Shown one piece after another: positions 54,501-62,447 of a DNA stretch of 64,000 nt; position 1 is the stretch's first letter; each line of letters starts with the position of its first letter. The notes below the pieces were generated by a model. The model searched no databases. It worked only from the letters and a program-made list of their open reading frames with translations, and was not told the origin of the DNA. The position numbers and the translations under genes are program-made. The stretch is taken from the NCBI RefSeq assembly GCF_000737575.1, contig NZ_CP006270.1, positions 561,163 through 625,162 on the forward strand. Direction: 5' to 3'. This DNA is from Synechococcus sp. KORDI-49. GTDB lineage: Bacteria > Cyanobacteriota > Cyanobacteriia > PCC-6307 > Cyanobiaceae.

Positions 54501-54807
54501 GCAGTGCCGGCAACTGATCCAAGACGACCCAGACGAGTCGTCCGGCCCGCCAGGGGTCGTCTTCCTCCGCAGGCAGCTGCAGCACCAGACGCACCAGCTG
54601 GCGCAACCGGCTGCCCGGGAAGGGGAAACGCACCAGTGAGCTGATGCCGTTGGCGGCAGCGAGCTGTTCCCCCAGCCAGCGGCTGGTGGGCCAGGTGTTG
54701 ACCATCACCTCGACCGTTTCCATCGGCCCGGGACACTCCTCCTTGAGCTGACGGGCCAGAAGCGCAGCGAGAAACTCCGCGCGGTTGCTGCGATAGAGCG
54801 TCAGCAA
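51565..54807 (-). CDS. recC: RecBCD exonuclease V gamma subunit
   Basis: 1080 residues of the RecC family: LTLYRSNRAEFLAALLARQL, VMVNTWPTSRWLGEQLA, LRLFGISALAPVQVELIQAL, VLVMTPQIDRAAPLLASVF and VIVLMGLDGRDFPRQ. RecC recognises Chi and splits the DNA strands. It starts at a TTG and overlaps the stop of the upstream phosphatase gene by 7 bp. It is far from recB-recD but on the same strand. Confidence 0.93.
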   Translation of the reverse strand: MLTLYRSNRAEFLAALLARQLKEECPGPMETVEVMVNTWPTSRWLGEQLAAANGISSLVRFPFPGSRLRQLVRLVLQLPAEEDDPWRAGRLVWVVLDQLPALLREPQAAPLQRWLERREASVETLSRDRWQLARSIADALDDYALYRPDTLTAWRHGDLRAQADWQPLLWRRLAEVLPREPFGLQVREAVQRLREGTVRREDLPRRLRLFGISALAPVQVELIQALSGWVDVEIYLLTPCRDLWQRCGSRRLELGADWLEPPDGTWLEKAPRMEATLGRMGAEFQQLLEGSGETQLGEVRTGDLFADGVSIAAACNRPPTLLEQLQTQLAEAETTDAESQATTLTLSPNDQSLLFQSAPGPWREVQLVRDRILQWLASDPELEPRDVLVMTPQIDRAAPLLASVFNDRGATGVDLPWRLTDRSQQSSPGLSMAMLDLLQLAGGRLTASGLERLLANPAVQRQQGLSAEESALLTATLQRSGFRWGLDADERGGDPTHSLRWCLDRWLLGLVLPDQRGLAPGGVAPFHQDLDPDQLARWWSLLDRLAGWIAQLRRPQPCAGWVEQLQRLLKDLFGNGGAWEREGQSWLAALEEWRRRAETCELDLEASVVFEVLSEALSVDSGRFGHRSGALTVSALEPMRAIPHKVIVLMGLDGRDFPRQSNRPGFHLLEQQRQLGDPRGGDQDRYVLLEALMSARQHLLISWCGRSERTGEELPPAAPVDQWLRSLRSQLSPEQAEGLLLTPPPSPLDRANFQIKAPLSCDRRQLAARLCLDQPRPPAPEGLALPLVWDPPEPPDPPEPTALPVEELLRWMIQPQAAWLRHRRLHPGEGVEPVRDLDDLELDALQRHGLLEESLDLHLLGRDRPDWCRDLEGRGVLPAAAGAALEQQELLDRWAALAAQIEPFGPCRREQRQLAGAAVPLLYAGDTQFVVQVGRPGARGVMRAWLQHLLLCAADDPPMGTGVVGRSSTKAGAELLLLWDPLSVEEALTILSDLQRLAQDGLSQCWPVPPKSGWQMVWQEQRRCGSGEQAFRQTWLDERDSPAMQLCFGVESDPALLLQAPGFENASRQLYEPILRARRT

Positions 54808-55478
54808 CTGGTGGCATCCCCGGCCAGAACGTCCGGAACGCGATGCGGATCATCAGGCCGTGGCAAGAGGCATCCGTCTCCGGATCCCTGCACCTGCACC
54901 ACGGCATCGGTCTCCGGGCAATAAGCCGAGAGGAGGCCTCCGTAGACCGCACCGGTGTCGACGAGGACGATGCTCGGATGGCGCTCCACCGTTGGCCGTG
55001 GAGTGTGGCCGATCACCACCCGCCCGTGGCGGCCGTCATAGGACTCCCAGAAGGGCTCCCGGATCGACAGATCGGGCTGCCCGTCGCTGTTGAAACCGGC
55101 ATGCGTGGCACTCCAGCCTTCAGCGCTGTATTTCAACGGCAACTGTTGAAGGCGATCGAGCCAGGAGCGGGTGCGTCGCTCCCCGAGCTGGCGGACGGTG
55201 TCCTGGCTGAACAGGGCTTCAGCGGAGCCGTCGCCGCTCGACTCCAGCGCATCGATCAGGTCCTGTTCATGATTGCCGCGCAGCCAGGTGGCACGCCCCA
55301 GCCTCACCAGGGTCCACACCAGATCCATCGCGGCTTCGATCCCCCCACCTCGATTGATCACATCCCCGCAGAAGACCAGATGATCGTCAGAGGGCAACAC
55401 CGCCAGCAAGGACACCAGGGATCGATCGCAGCCGTGAACATCACCGATGACCCAGTGGTGCTGACGCGGGGCTGGCAA
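54801..55478 (-). CDS. PPP-family metallophosphoesterase
   Basis: 225 residues starting at a TTG. The phosphoesterase motifs are GDVHG (12-16), GDVINRG (38-44) and RGNHE (66-70), with His in VIGHTPRP and SATHAGF downstream. It resembles serine/threonine or diadenosine tetraphosphate phosphatases (ApaH/PrpA-like). The substrate is not known. It is coupled to recC. Confidence 0.86.
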   Translation of the reverse strand: MPAPRQHHWVIGDVHGCDRSLVSLLAVLPSDDHLVFCGDVINRGGGIEAAMDLVWTLVRLGRATWLRGNHEQDLIDALESSGDGSAEALFSQDTVRQLGERRTRSWLDRLQQLPLKYSAEGWSATHAGFNSDGQPDLSIREPFWESYDGRHGRVVIGHTPRPTVERHPSIVLVDTGAVYGGLLSAYCPETDAVVQVQGSGDGCLLPRPDDPHRVPDVLAGDATSC

Positions 55479-55532
55479 AGGATCGACCGGGCAGAGTATT
55501 GATTCTGATCAGCAACCGCACACCTGTCAGGC

Positions 55533-55856
55533 TCAGAAGAGCCCGAGGAAGCGACGGCGGGGAGCATCAGGCTCCGGCTTCGTGGGCTGCTCCCGGCGAT
55601 ACCGCGGTTTGGCATCCCCCACGGTGATCAGGGGATCGTTGTTCTTGAACCAGATCCAGTCGCGGATCGGTGGAGTTTCGGTGAGATCACGACGGGTCAG
55701 CCCGAGACCGAGCTTGGCTGAAGCCCCGAGCAGGATCTCCACCATGGCGTCGGCGTCAGCGCAGGTGGCGAGAGCACGGTTGGTCTTCTCCGCACCGTCG
55801 AGAGCCTTCACCAGCAGGGCGATCCGTTGCGGAACGGGTAAGGAACTGAGATTCAT
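55533..55856 (-). CDS. Small cyanobacterial protein, possibly Nif11-like N-terminus
   Basis: 107 residues. The N-terminal half (RIALLVKALDGAEKTNRALA, TCADADAMVEILLGASAKLG) has the helix-loop-helix feel of Nif11 leader-like domains, but the match is weak. The C-terminal half has PPIRDWIWFKNNDPLITVGD and a basic tail (RRRFLGLF). No catalytic motif. The start overlaps the ycf54 stop by 1 bp. Confidence 0.6.
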   Translation of the reverse strand: MNLSSLPVPQRIALLVKALDGAEKTNRALATCADADAMVEILLGASAKLGLGLTRRDLTETPPIRDWIWFKNNDPLITVGDAKPRYRREQPTKPEPDAPRRRFLGLF

Positions 55857-56176
55857 CAGGCGTTGCTGGCCAGAGCGTCAGGGATCTCGGTGGAGGGGGC
55901 CTCGAAGCTGCCCACCAGCACGTACTCCAGACGCAGCTTCAGAAATGTGATGAAAGTCGAATCCGTTGAGACCACCGCCGCAGAAGGCTGTGGCAGCTGC
56001 GCAGTGAGCGAGGCGAACTCGGGTGCCGCCAGGAAAGCGGGTTGGCGCACGAGCCAGAAATCGACGGATTTATCGGTCTCGGCGTAATTGCGGCGCCGTT
56101 CCCTGAGCACCTCCTCAAGGGGCTCCTCCTCGGTGAGGAACCGTTCACTGGCAGCGACGAAGTGGTATTTGCTCAT
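55856..56176 (-). CDS. ycf54: Ycf54, subunit of the Mg-protoporphyrin IX monomethyl ester cyclase
   Basis: 106 residues, diagnostic Ycf54 sequence: [70 protein letters not shown]. Ycf54 is required with AcsF/CycI for formation of the chlorophyll isocyclic ring. Its start overlaps the pdxJ stop by 4 bp, so it is coupled to vitamin B6 synthesis in this genome. Confidence 0.95.
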   Translation of the reverse strand: MSKYHFVAASERFLTEEEPLEEVLRERRRNYAETDKSVDFWLVRQPAFLAAPEFASLTAQLPQPSAAVVSTDSTFITFLKLRLEYVLVGSFEAPSTEIPDALASNA

Positions 56177-56922
56177 CCGGGAGCTTGTCCGAACAGGGGA
56201 TCGTGTCGCGGATTCTGAATCAGAGCTTTCATCTCGCGCACCGCCTGTTGCAGTCCGACGGCTACGGAACGGGCCACGATCGTATGGCCGATGTTGAGCT
56301 CCTCCATGCCGGCGATCGAAGCAACAGGCTCAACGTTCTGATAGGTGAGGCCGTGACCGGCATTCACCCGCAGCCCGAGCTGACGGGCGATGGTGCAGCC
56401 CTCCTGGATGCGGGCCAGCTCGATGGGCTGGCGATTCCAGTCCGCCTCGGCATAGGCCCCGGTGTGCAGTTCCACCCATCGGGCTCCGCAGGTCCGGCAG
56501 GCCTCCAGCTGCTCCGCATCAGGATCAACGAACAGGCTCACGGGGATGCCCTCGTCCTGAAGCCGCTCCACCAGCCTCTTCAGATCGGGGGTCTGTCCGA
56601 CGATGTTCAGCCCCCCTTCCGTGGTCACCTCCTCACGCCGTTCCGGAACGAGCGTGACCATGTCCGGCCGGATGCGCAGGGCGATCGTCTGCATCTCAGC
56701 AGTGGCCGCCATCTCGAGATTCAGCCGGCTGCGCACCGTGTGACGCAGCAACTCCACATCCCTGTCCTGAATGTGCCGACGGTCCTCCCTCAGATGCACG
56801 GTGATGCCATCGGCGCCACCCAGTTCCGCGAGCAGAGCCATGGGAACGGGATCCGGCTCCACCGTGCGCCGAGCCTGGCGGATGTTGGCGATGTGATCAA
56901 TATTGACCCCGAGGCTGGCCAT
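56173..56922 (-). CDS. pdxJ: Pyridoxine 5'-phosphate synthase
   Basis: 249 residues, TIM barrel. [56 protein letters not shown] and [12 protein letters not shown] are the family signatures. It condenses DXP and aminoacetone phosphate to PNP. It is the first of the chain pdxJ-ycf54-55533 and is divergent from the acyltransferase gene. Confidence 0.96.
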   Translation of the reverse strand: MASLGVNIDHIANIRQARRTVEPDPVPMALLAELGGADGITVHLREDRRHIQDRDVELLRHTVRSRLNLEMAATAEMQTIALRIRPDMVTLVPERREEVTTEGGLNIVGQTPDLKRLVERLQDEGIPVSLFVDPDAEQLEACRTCGARWVELHTGAYAEADWNRQPIELARIQEGCTIARQLGLRVNAGHGLTYQNVEPVASIAGMEELNIGHTIVARSVAVGLQQAVREMKALIQNPRHDPLFGQAPG

Positions 56923-56985
56923 CCGAGCAACACATTGAGGCTGGATCCTATGCAGAGCGGAGGGTCCGATTAAGTTCGCTGACCG

Positions 56986-57705
56986 TTGCGCTCCGCCAGC
57001 CCGTTGCCCGCGGCCTCAGCTCTTCGCGAATCCGTCCTGAAGGTGGGGATCGATCCGTTCTGGGCCCCGCTGGCGATGCTTGTCACGCAGGATCTCGCCC
57101 TGCCGCTGCAGTTCCGGGAACGCATCGTGCTCAACCCGGAGCATCTGCCGATGTCAGGCCCGGTGCTGCTGGCGCCGACACACCGCGCCCGCTGGGATGC
57201 CCTGATGCTGCCGATGGCCGCTGGACGAAGGGTCACCGGACGGGATTGCCGCTTCATGGTCACGACAACTGAGATGAAGGGGGTGCAGGGCTGGTTCCTC
57301 CAGCGACTGGGCTGTTTTCCGGTGGATCAGGGTCGTCCGTCGATGACGACGTTGCGCTTCGCCATCGACCTGCTGGCAGCCGGTCAGCAGCTGGTGGTGT
57401 TTCCGGAAGGCCAGATCAAGCGCCAGGATCAACCCATCAAGCTTCACCAGGGTCTGGTGAGGCTCGCCCAGCTGGCCCAGCGCCGCGGCGTAACGGTCCC
57501 GGTCATTCCAATCGGACTCGGATACAGCCAGGCGCCACCTCGTCCACTCAGCCGGGCCGCTCTGTGCTTCGGCGCACCCCTGAGCGTGCCCGACACCACC
57601 GACCGCGGTGCAAGCCGCCACTTCAACGAACAGCTGGCCGAGCGGATGCATGCGGCTGAACAAGCGGCCCGTGCAGCAGTGGGTCGGCCCTTGCAATCCT
57701 TTTAA
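56986..57705 (+). CDS. 1-acyl-sn-glycerol-3-phosphate acyltransferase-like protein
   Basis: 239 residues from a TTG. The acyltransferase motif Hx4D is in [12 protein letters not shown], followed by [14 protein letters not shown] and [12 protein letters not shown], the latter resembling the EGTRS motif. It would add a second fatty acid in phospholipid synthesis, at the membrane. Gln replaces the Thr of EGTR. Confidence 0.85.
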   Translation: MRSASPLPAASALRESVLKVGIDPFWAPLAMLVTQDLALPLQFRERIVLNPEHLPMSGPVLLAPTHRARWDALMLPMAAGRRVTGRDCRFMVTTTEMKGVQGWFLQRLGCFPVDQGRPSMTTLRFAIDLLAAGQQLVVFPEGQIKRQDQPIKLHQGLVRLAQLAQRRGVTVPVIPIGLGYSQAPPRPLSRAALCFGAPLSVPDTTDRGASRHFNEQLAERMHAAEQAARAAVGRPLQSF

Positions 57706-57733
57706 AGTCCGCCAACTCCGCTTCGCCGCCCCG

Positions 57734-58267
57734 ATGGGTTGTCGTGCACTTTTGACGGCCACCGCCCTGCTGGCAAGCCTTGGGCTGACCGTATCTCCGG
57801 TTCTTGCCCAGTCACCTGAGGCCAGCTCCCGCGTTCTGGCGCAGAGTGAAAGCGGCTTCAATCCGAATGCTGTGCGGGCCATGATCGCCCGCGGCGACGC
57901 CGCAGCATCACGGGGTGATCTCGCCACTGCCAGGAGCGAATACGACAACGCCCGCAAGGCCTCCAAGCAGCTTCTGGGCTTCTACCGCGACCTCAGCGGT
58001 GCGTTCCGCGGCCTTGATGCCCGCATTCCTCGTGAAATGGACAGCAAGGGCCGTGAAGCTCTCGGACTGCTGGCCGAATCCAACCTGCGCCTGGCGGCCC
58101 TGTTCCGGCGTCAGAACCAACCCGAGGTGGCGGTTCCTGTTCTGGTGGAAGTCGTCAAGCTGATGACCCCCTCCCAAAGCCAGGGGCAGAAGGCCTACCA
58201 GAGTCTGGTCGAACTTGGATTCGCCACCACGGAGTTCAAGGGAGCCTCCCCCGCAGGCGCCAACTGA
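57734..58267 (+). CDS. Secreted helical protein, TPR-like
   Basis: 177 residues with a signal peptide ([20 protein letters not shown]...VLAQ). The mature part is helical, with repeats such as [40 protein letters not shown] and [20 protein letters not shown], that suggest a TPR-like bundle. No known name. It follows the acyltransferase gene after 28 bp and precedes bolA by 34 bp. Confidence 0.7.
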   Translation: MGCRALLTATALLASLGLTVSPVLAQSPEASSRVLAQSESGFNPNAVRAMIARGDAAASRGDLATARSEYDNARKASKQLLGFYRDLSGAFRGLDARIPREMDSKGREALGLLAESNLRLAALFRRQNQPEVAVPVLVEVVKLMTPSQSQGQKAYQSLVELGFATTEFKGASPAGAN

Positions 58268-58301
58268 TCTGTCAGCATCGTCTTCAGGTCTTTCTCCCCC
58301 C

Positions 58302-58550
58302 ATGGTTCAGCCGGCCGCCGTCGAAGCAGCCATTCAGCGGGCCATCCCCGATGCTGTGGTGACCGTGGAGGACCTCACTGGGGGTGGTGATCACCTTCAG
58401 GTGAGTGTGACCTCATCGGCTTTCTCAGGCCTGTCCAGAATTCGTCAGCACCAGATGGTGTATGCCGCTCTGCAGCAGGAGCTGGCCAGCGAGGCGATTC
58501 ATGCCCTGGCACTGAACACCACAGTGCCCGCAGACCAACCCACCGACTGA
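58302..58550 (+). CDS. BolA-family protein
   Basis: 82 residues: [40 protein letters not shown], and [13 protein letters not shown] are the BolA class-II KH-like pattern with the conserved His and His-Gln-x-V-Y. BolA binds [2Fe-2S] with monothiol glutaredoxins. The grx gene follows after 12 bp, the usual partner. Confidence 0.92.
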   Translation: MVQPAAVEAAIQRAIPDAVVTVEDLTGGGDHLQVSVTSSAFSGLSRIRQHQMVYAALQQELASEAIHALALNTTVPADQPTD

Positions 58551-58562
58551 CACGCTCTCTCC

Positions 58563-58886
58563 ATGGACGACTCCACCCGCTCCCGCATCGAAACACTGAT
58601 TGCATCAAGCCCGGTCTTCGTGTTCATGAAGGGCTCAAAACTGATGCCCCAGTGCGGCTTCTCCAACAATGTCGTTCAGATCCTCCACTCCCTCGGGGTG
58701 AGTTTCGAGACCTTCGACGTTCTCTCTGATATGGAGATCCGTCAGGGAATCAAAGAATTCTCCAGCTGGCCGACGATTCCTCAGGTGTACGTGAAGGGTG
58801 AATTCATGGGTGGTTCGGACATCCTGATCGAGATGTACAACGCCGGTGAGCTGAAGGAAAAACTCGAGGTGGCGCTTGCCAGCTGA
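58563..58886 (+). CDS. grxD: Monothiol glutaredoxin, Grx4/GrxD type
   Basis: 107 residues with the CGFS active site (MPQCGFSNNVVQIL), VFVFMKGSKLMPQCG, FSSWPTIPQVYVKGEFMGGSD and ILIEMYNAGELKEKL. It is an iron-sulfur carrier that forms complexes with BolA. It is cotranscribed with bolA. Confidence 0.95.
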   Translation: MDDSTRSRIETLIASSPVFVFMKGSKLMPQCGFSNNVVQILHSLGVSFETFDVLSDMEIRQGIKEFSSWPTIPQVYVKGEFMGGSDILIEMYNAGELKEKLEVALAS

Positions 58887-59159
58887 TCAGTAGCCCTGGG
58901 GATGCCGCATGTACAGCGTGCTCACATCCCCGTCGGGTCCGATGAAACTTGAGGGATCCATGATCCAGCGCTCGATCAGCTGCTCCAGACGGTGTTGCTG
59001 ACGCGAATCCAATGCACCGGTGCGACGCAGGGCATGGAGGTAGCCATCGGCATAGAGACGCAGCTCGGAAGGCCCGTGATAACGGTGTGTCAGCTCCTGG
59101 CAGGCATCGCACAGGGACTGGAAATGCCGGATGGAATCGGGATCCTCAAGTGCCGTCAT
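58887..59159 (-). CDS. Conserved cyanobacterial hypothetical (DUF6761-like)
   Basis: 90 residues: FQSLCDACQELTHRYHGPSE, LRLYADGYLHALRRTGALDS and QQHRLEQLIERWIMDPSSFI. The family is widespread in cyanobacteria; no function is known. It ends one base from grxD and is divergent from the response regulator, with 74 bp between them. Confidence 0.75.
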   Translation of the reverse strand: MTALEDPDSIRHFQSLCDACQELTHRYHGPSELRLYADGYLHALRRTGALDSRQQHRLEQLIERWIMDPSSFIGPDGDVSTLYMRHPQGY

Positions 59160-59209
59160 CAGAAGAGACCGCTGCCTCTGTTACCAGCGTGCCAGGAATT
59201 TCGGCTTAG

Positions 59210-59225
59210 CGTAAGCGCGCTTACG
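59210..59225. promoter_or_regulatory. Perfect 16-bp palindrome before the atypical response regulator
   Basis: CGTAAGCGCGCTTACG is a perfect palindrome and ends 8 bp before the GTG start of the response regulator gene, inside the intergenic space shared with the divergent 90-aa gene. It is a likely operator site, possibly for the regulator itself, or a hairpin that covers the ribosome-binding site. Function is unknown. Confidence 0.5.
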
Positions 59226-59233
59226 TCAGACCC

Positions 59234-60001
59234 GTGACTTCAACACCCCGCGACATCACGGCTGACGCCAGCGATGCCTCTCTGGCATCCATGGCGATGC
59301 AGACCTCAGGGACCGGCCAGGAGCCATCCCGAGTCCTCGTGGTGGAGCCGCACCCGACTTTGCGCACCGTGCTAGTGCAGCGCCTGCGCCAGGACGGTCA
59401 CCTGACAGCAGCGGTCGGCAAGGCGGCCGAGGCTCTCGAGGTCTGCCAGGACCAGTCGCCTGATCTGCTGGTGAGCGCGGAACTGCTGGAGCAGAGCTCA
59501 GCGCTGCGGCTCTCAGAACAGCTGCGCTGCCCGGTGATCGTGCTGACGGCCCGCAGTGGGGCTGAACCTGTGGTGGGCCTGCTGGACGACGGAGCCGACG
59601 ACGTGCTGCGCAAGCCCTTCGGCCTGGAGGAACTCGCCGCTCGTTGCCGCACCCTGTTGAAGCGTGGCCACAGCGGCCTGCAGGAACGCGTCACTGTCGG
59701 CCCACTCGAGGTGCACCTGCTGCTGCGTCAGGTGACCCTGCGGGACCAGCCCGTGGAGCTGAGCCCCCGGGAATTCGCCCTGCTCTGCGCTCTTCTGATG
59801 CCCCCCGGGCTTGTCCGCAGCCGCCAGGAACTGCTGCGCATGGCCTGGCCTCCCTTCAGTGGAGGTCCTCGATCGGTGGACACCCAGGTTCTGACCCTGC
59901 GCCGCAAGCTTGAGCAGGCTGGGCTTGGCGAAGGCGGCGGCATCACCACCGTTCGTCAACGCGGATACCGTTTCAGCCTGGATAGCCTTCCGGGAGGCTG
60001 A
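59234..60001 (+). CDS. OmpR-family response regulator without phosphoacceptor Asp
   Basis: 255 residues from GTG 59234. The receiver spans residues 33-150 (VLVVEPHPTLRTVLVQRLRQ). The phosphoacceptor position reads PDLLVSAELL where PDLVVLDxMLP is normal, so Asp is replaced by Ala; the acidic pair is reduced to EP. The Thr in VIVLTARSG and Lys in LRKPFG are kept. The winged-helix domain is complete (PVELSPREFALLCALL, SRQELLRMAW, SVDTQVLTLRRKLEQAG). It probably works without phosphorylation. No kinase gene is beside it. The 3' end overlaps a membrane protein gene. Confidence 0.85.
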   Translation: MTSTPRDITADASDASLASMAMQTSGTGQEPSRVLVVEPHPTLRTVLVQRLRQDGHLTAAVGKAAEALEVCQDQSPDLLVSAELLEQSSALRLSEQLRCPVIVLTARSGAEPVVGLLDDGADDVLRKPFGLEELAARCRTLLKRGHSGLQERVTVGPLEVHLLLRQVTLRDQPVELSPREFALLCALLMPPGLVRSRQELLRMAWPPFSGGPRSVDTQVLTLRRKLEQAGLGEGGGITTVRQRGYRFSLDSLPGG

Positions 60002-60527
60002 TCCAGCCGCTGCTGATGGCGAAAGCAGCCGTTGCCTCCATCAGCACCATCCCTGCCGAGATCACAGCGAGAACCTGATAGGTCCAGGGAGGGGTCAACC
60101 GGCCGATGCCAGCCGTCTTCACGGTCGTTCGTTCGCTCAGCAGCTGCAGAAACCGATCGAAACGGTCGATGCGCTGCGGCAGTAACTGATGGCGTAGGTC
60201 CGCCGCCTTGAGGTAGTACACCGTTCCCCCCTGACTGGTTCCCACCGGAACCAGATCCCGGATGTCCTGCCAGCGCATCACCCAACCCCGACGCAACAGC
60301 CAGCGGATCCAGGCCGGATAACGAACCCGGATGCCGTCGTCATCGGTTTCCACCTGCTCACTGAGCAACCCGAGCACCAGCACCAGTCCCACCAGCAGCC
60401 CCACCACCATCCACAAGCGCAGCTCGGCTGGAGCCAGCAGCGGCAGAGGCAGCACCAGGGCCGCATACAGGCTGAGCAGCGTGAATCGGATCAGTGGAGA
60501 GAGTCGGAAGCGTTCCATGGGGCTCAA
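59973..60527 (-). CDS. Membrane protein with PH-like cytoplasmic domain
   Basis: 184 residues: two N-terminal membrane helices (LIRFTLLSLYAALVLPLPLL, LWMVVGLLVGLVLVLGLL), a soluble part (QVETDDDGIRVRYPAWIRWL, VMRWQDIRDLVPVGTSQGGT), and a C-terminal helix (YQVLAVISAGMVLMEATAAF). The pattern is like bacterial PH-domain membrane proteins. The function is unknown. The start overlaps the next gene's stop by 4 bp, and the 3' end overlaps the response regulator by 29 bp. Confidence 0.7.
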   Translation of the reverse strand: MSPMERFRLSPLIRFTLLSLYAALVLPLPLLAPAELRLWMVVGLLVGLVLVLGLLSEQVETDDDGIRVRYPAWIRWLLRRGWVMRWQDIRDLVPVGTSQGGTVYYLKAADLRHQLLPQRIDRFDRFLQLLSERTTVKTAGIGRLTPPWTYQVLAVISAGMVLMEATAAFAISSGWISLPEGYPG

Positions 60528-60811
60528 CGATCGTCGGGTGAGCCTGGGAGCGGTTCGTTCCCGCCGGTGGGTGAATCGGTCCCCTCGAACAACTCCGCTT
60601 CACGGCCCTTCCAGACCTGACCCAGTCGCATCAGATCACCATGGGCCTCCTGAATCCGCTCGATGTAGTCCTGAGGATCCATCTCCCCCTTGGTCTCTTT
60701 GAGCTTCTGCAGCCGCAGCATCTGCAGATACCAGGGCTTGCTGAGATCACCCCGCTGCTCGAGATAACGGGCGAGATCGGCAGCGGAGGGCGAGGAGTCG
60801 AACGGCATCAC
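60524..60811 (-). CDS. Conserved cyanobacterial hypothetical (95 aa)
   Basis: 95 residues, hydrophilic: DLARYLEQRGDLSKPWYLQM, RLQKLKETKGEMDPQDYIER, IQEAHGDLMRLGQVWKGREA, then a low-complexity tail (TGGNEPLPGSPDD). The family is found in cyanobacteria; no function. It is coupled to the membrane protein gene by a 4-bp overlap. Confidence 0.72.
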   Translation of the reverse strand: MMPFDSSPSAADLARYLEQRGDLSKPWYLQMLRLQKLKETKGEMDPQDYIERIQEAHGDLMRLGQVWKGREAELFEGTDSPTGGNEPLPGSPDDR

Positions 60812-60867
60812 AGGAGCCCGATGCAGGCCAAGCTAGGCAGCTGGGCGGCTTCGCAGGCCCTGTTCCT

Positions 60868-62424
60868 TCAAGCCGGCAGCGCCCAGGGGTTCAGTCCCAG
60901 ATCGGCGCCGACACGATGGGCGCAGGCGAAGCCACTGAATGCCACGGCGTTCAGCCCCTGGCCTGGGAAACAGGAATCTCCCACGCAATAGAGGTTCTTC
61001 ACTCCGGTGCGGTTGAACGGCATCGGCAGCAGACCAGGCAGCTGCATCGCCGGAATCGGGCCGTAACTGCCCTGGAACCGGCCGAGGAACCGACGATGGC
61101 TGCGGGGGGTACCGATCTCCTGATGGGTGATGGCACCGGCCAGTCCTGGAAGGATCGCCTCCAACCGCTGGATCAGCCGCGCTGCATCCGCTTGCTTTTT
61201 CTGGCGGTACTCGGATGGCGACAACCCTTTCCAGGCCTCCATCGACGAGGGGGTGAACGTGTGCACGATGTGGTGCCCCTGCGGGGCGAGGTCAGGATCC
61301 AGCAGCGAGGGCATCGACACGAAGATCACTCCCTGCTCCTCCTCCATCCGTTCCCAGTCCTCCAGCAGCAGGTGATGGCAATGGCTGCCCGCCGGGATCA
61401 GATCAGCCCGAACCCCGAGATGCAGGGACAGGAAGGAGGGGGAGGGCACATAACGCCGACGCCAGACCTGTTCCTTCCGGGGGGTGTGGTGCTCGTCCAC
61501 CAGAGCCTGACCGGCCCGGGCGGAGCTGTCGGCCGATCCTGAGAAGGTGTCCCAGCGGGTGGCGTTGGAGATCACCCGCTTCGCACGGATGATCTCGCCA
61601 TTGGCGAGCTTCACACCCACAGCGTCGCCGTTCTCGAGCAGCACCTCGCTCACGCGAGCTTTGTAGCGGATGGCCCCGCCATGGCGCTCCAGACCCTTCA
61701 CCAGCTTCTCGGCGATCACGCCGACGCCGCCCTTGGGATAGTTGATTCCACCCGCATGGCGATCGGAGAACACCATGCCGGCATTGATCATCGGGGTGCG
61801 ATCCGCTGGCATCACCGACCAGCAGAAGCATTCGATGTCGATGAACTTCAGCAGCTGTTCGTCCTTGATGTGCTGGCGTGCCACCGCCCCGACGTTGAAG
61901 GGCAGCCAGCGGGCCAGGCCGAGACAGGCCAGCGGAGCCTTGAAGAAGACCTTGGTGAGATAAGCCGGGTCCTCCAGCGACAGCAGCGGCATCGCATCGA
62001 GGCAGTTGAACACCTGCCAGCAGGCGTCATAGAACTTGCGGATGCCCTCCGCTTCATGCGGAAAACGGCTGGAGAGATCGGCGATGAACTGCTCGTAATC
62101 GCGATCCACGGCGATCTGCAGCCCACCGGGCATGTGGTACTCCAGCTGGGCTGGATCCGGGATGGTGTCGCAACGCTCCCCCACATCCGCCAGAGCCCTG
62201 GTGAGCAGGTTGGTGTAACCCTTCTCACCGAAGCCGAAGATCATCGAAGCCCCCACATCAAAGGTGTAACCCTTGCGTCGGAAGGCACCACCACTGCCAC
62301 CGGGGATCAGGTAGCGCTCCAGCACAAGCACCTTCGCCCCCTTGGCCGCCAATTGACTGGCGGTCACCAGACCACCGATGCCGGCGCCGATCACCACGGC
62401 ATCCCAGTGCTGCTGCTCGCTCAT
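60868..62424 (-). CDS. crtH: Carotenoid isomerase (prolycopene isomerase) CrtH
   Basis: 518 residues. The FAD-binding fold starts at VVIGAGIGGLVTASQLAAKG, with DVGASMIFGFGEKGYTNLLT, HMPGGLQIAVD, GYINYPKGG-like GGINYPKGGVGVIAEKLV, and the C-terminal VGDSCFPGQGLNAVAFSGF. It converts poly-cis lycopene to all-trans lycopene before cyclisation. Alone on the minus strand, it precedes the 95-aa gene by 56 bp. Confidence 0.94.
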   Translation of the reverse strand: MSEQQHWDAVVIGAGIGGLVTASQLAAKGAKVLVLERYLIPGGSGGAFRRKGYTFDVGASMIFGFGEKGYTNLLTRALADVGERCDTIPDPAQLEYHMPGGLQIAVDRDYEQFIADLSSRFPHEAEGIRKFYDACWQVFNCLDAMPLLSLEDPAYLTKVFFKAPLACLGLARWLPFNVGAVARQHIKDEQLLKFIDIECFCWSVMPADRTPMINAGMVFSDRHAGGINYPKGGVGVIAEKLVKGLERHGGAIRYKARVSEVLLENGDAVGVKLANGEIIRAKRVISNATRWDTFSGSADSSARAGQALVDEHHTPRKEQVWRRRYVPSPSFLSLHLGVRADLIPAGSHCHHLLLEDWERMEEEQGVIFVSMPSLLDPDLAPQGHHIVHTFTPSSMEAWKGLSPSEYRQKKQADAARLIQRLEAILPGLAGAITHQEIGTPRSHRRFLGRFQGSYGPIPAMQLPGLLPMPFNRTGVKNLYCVGDSCFPGQGLNAVAFSGFACAHRVGADLGLNPWALPA

Positions 62425-62447
62425 GACACCGCTTCGACCGCCTGACG

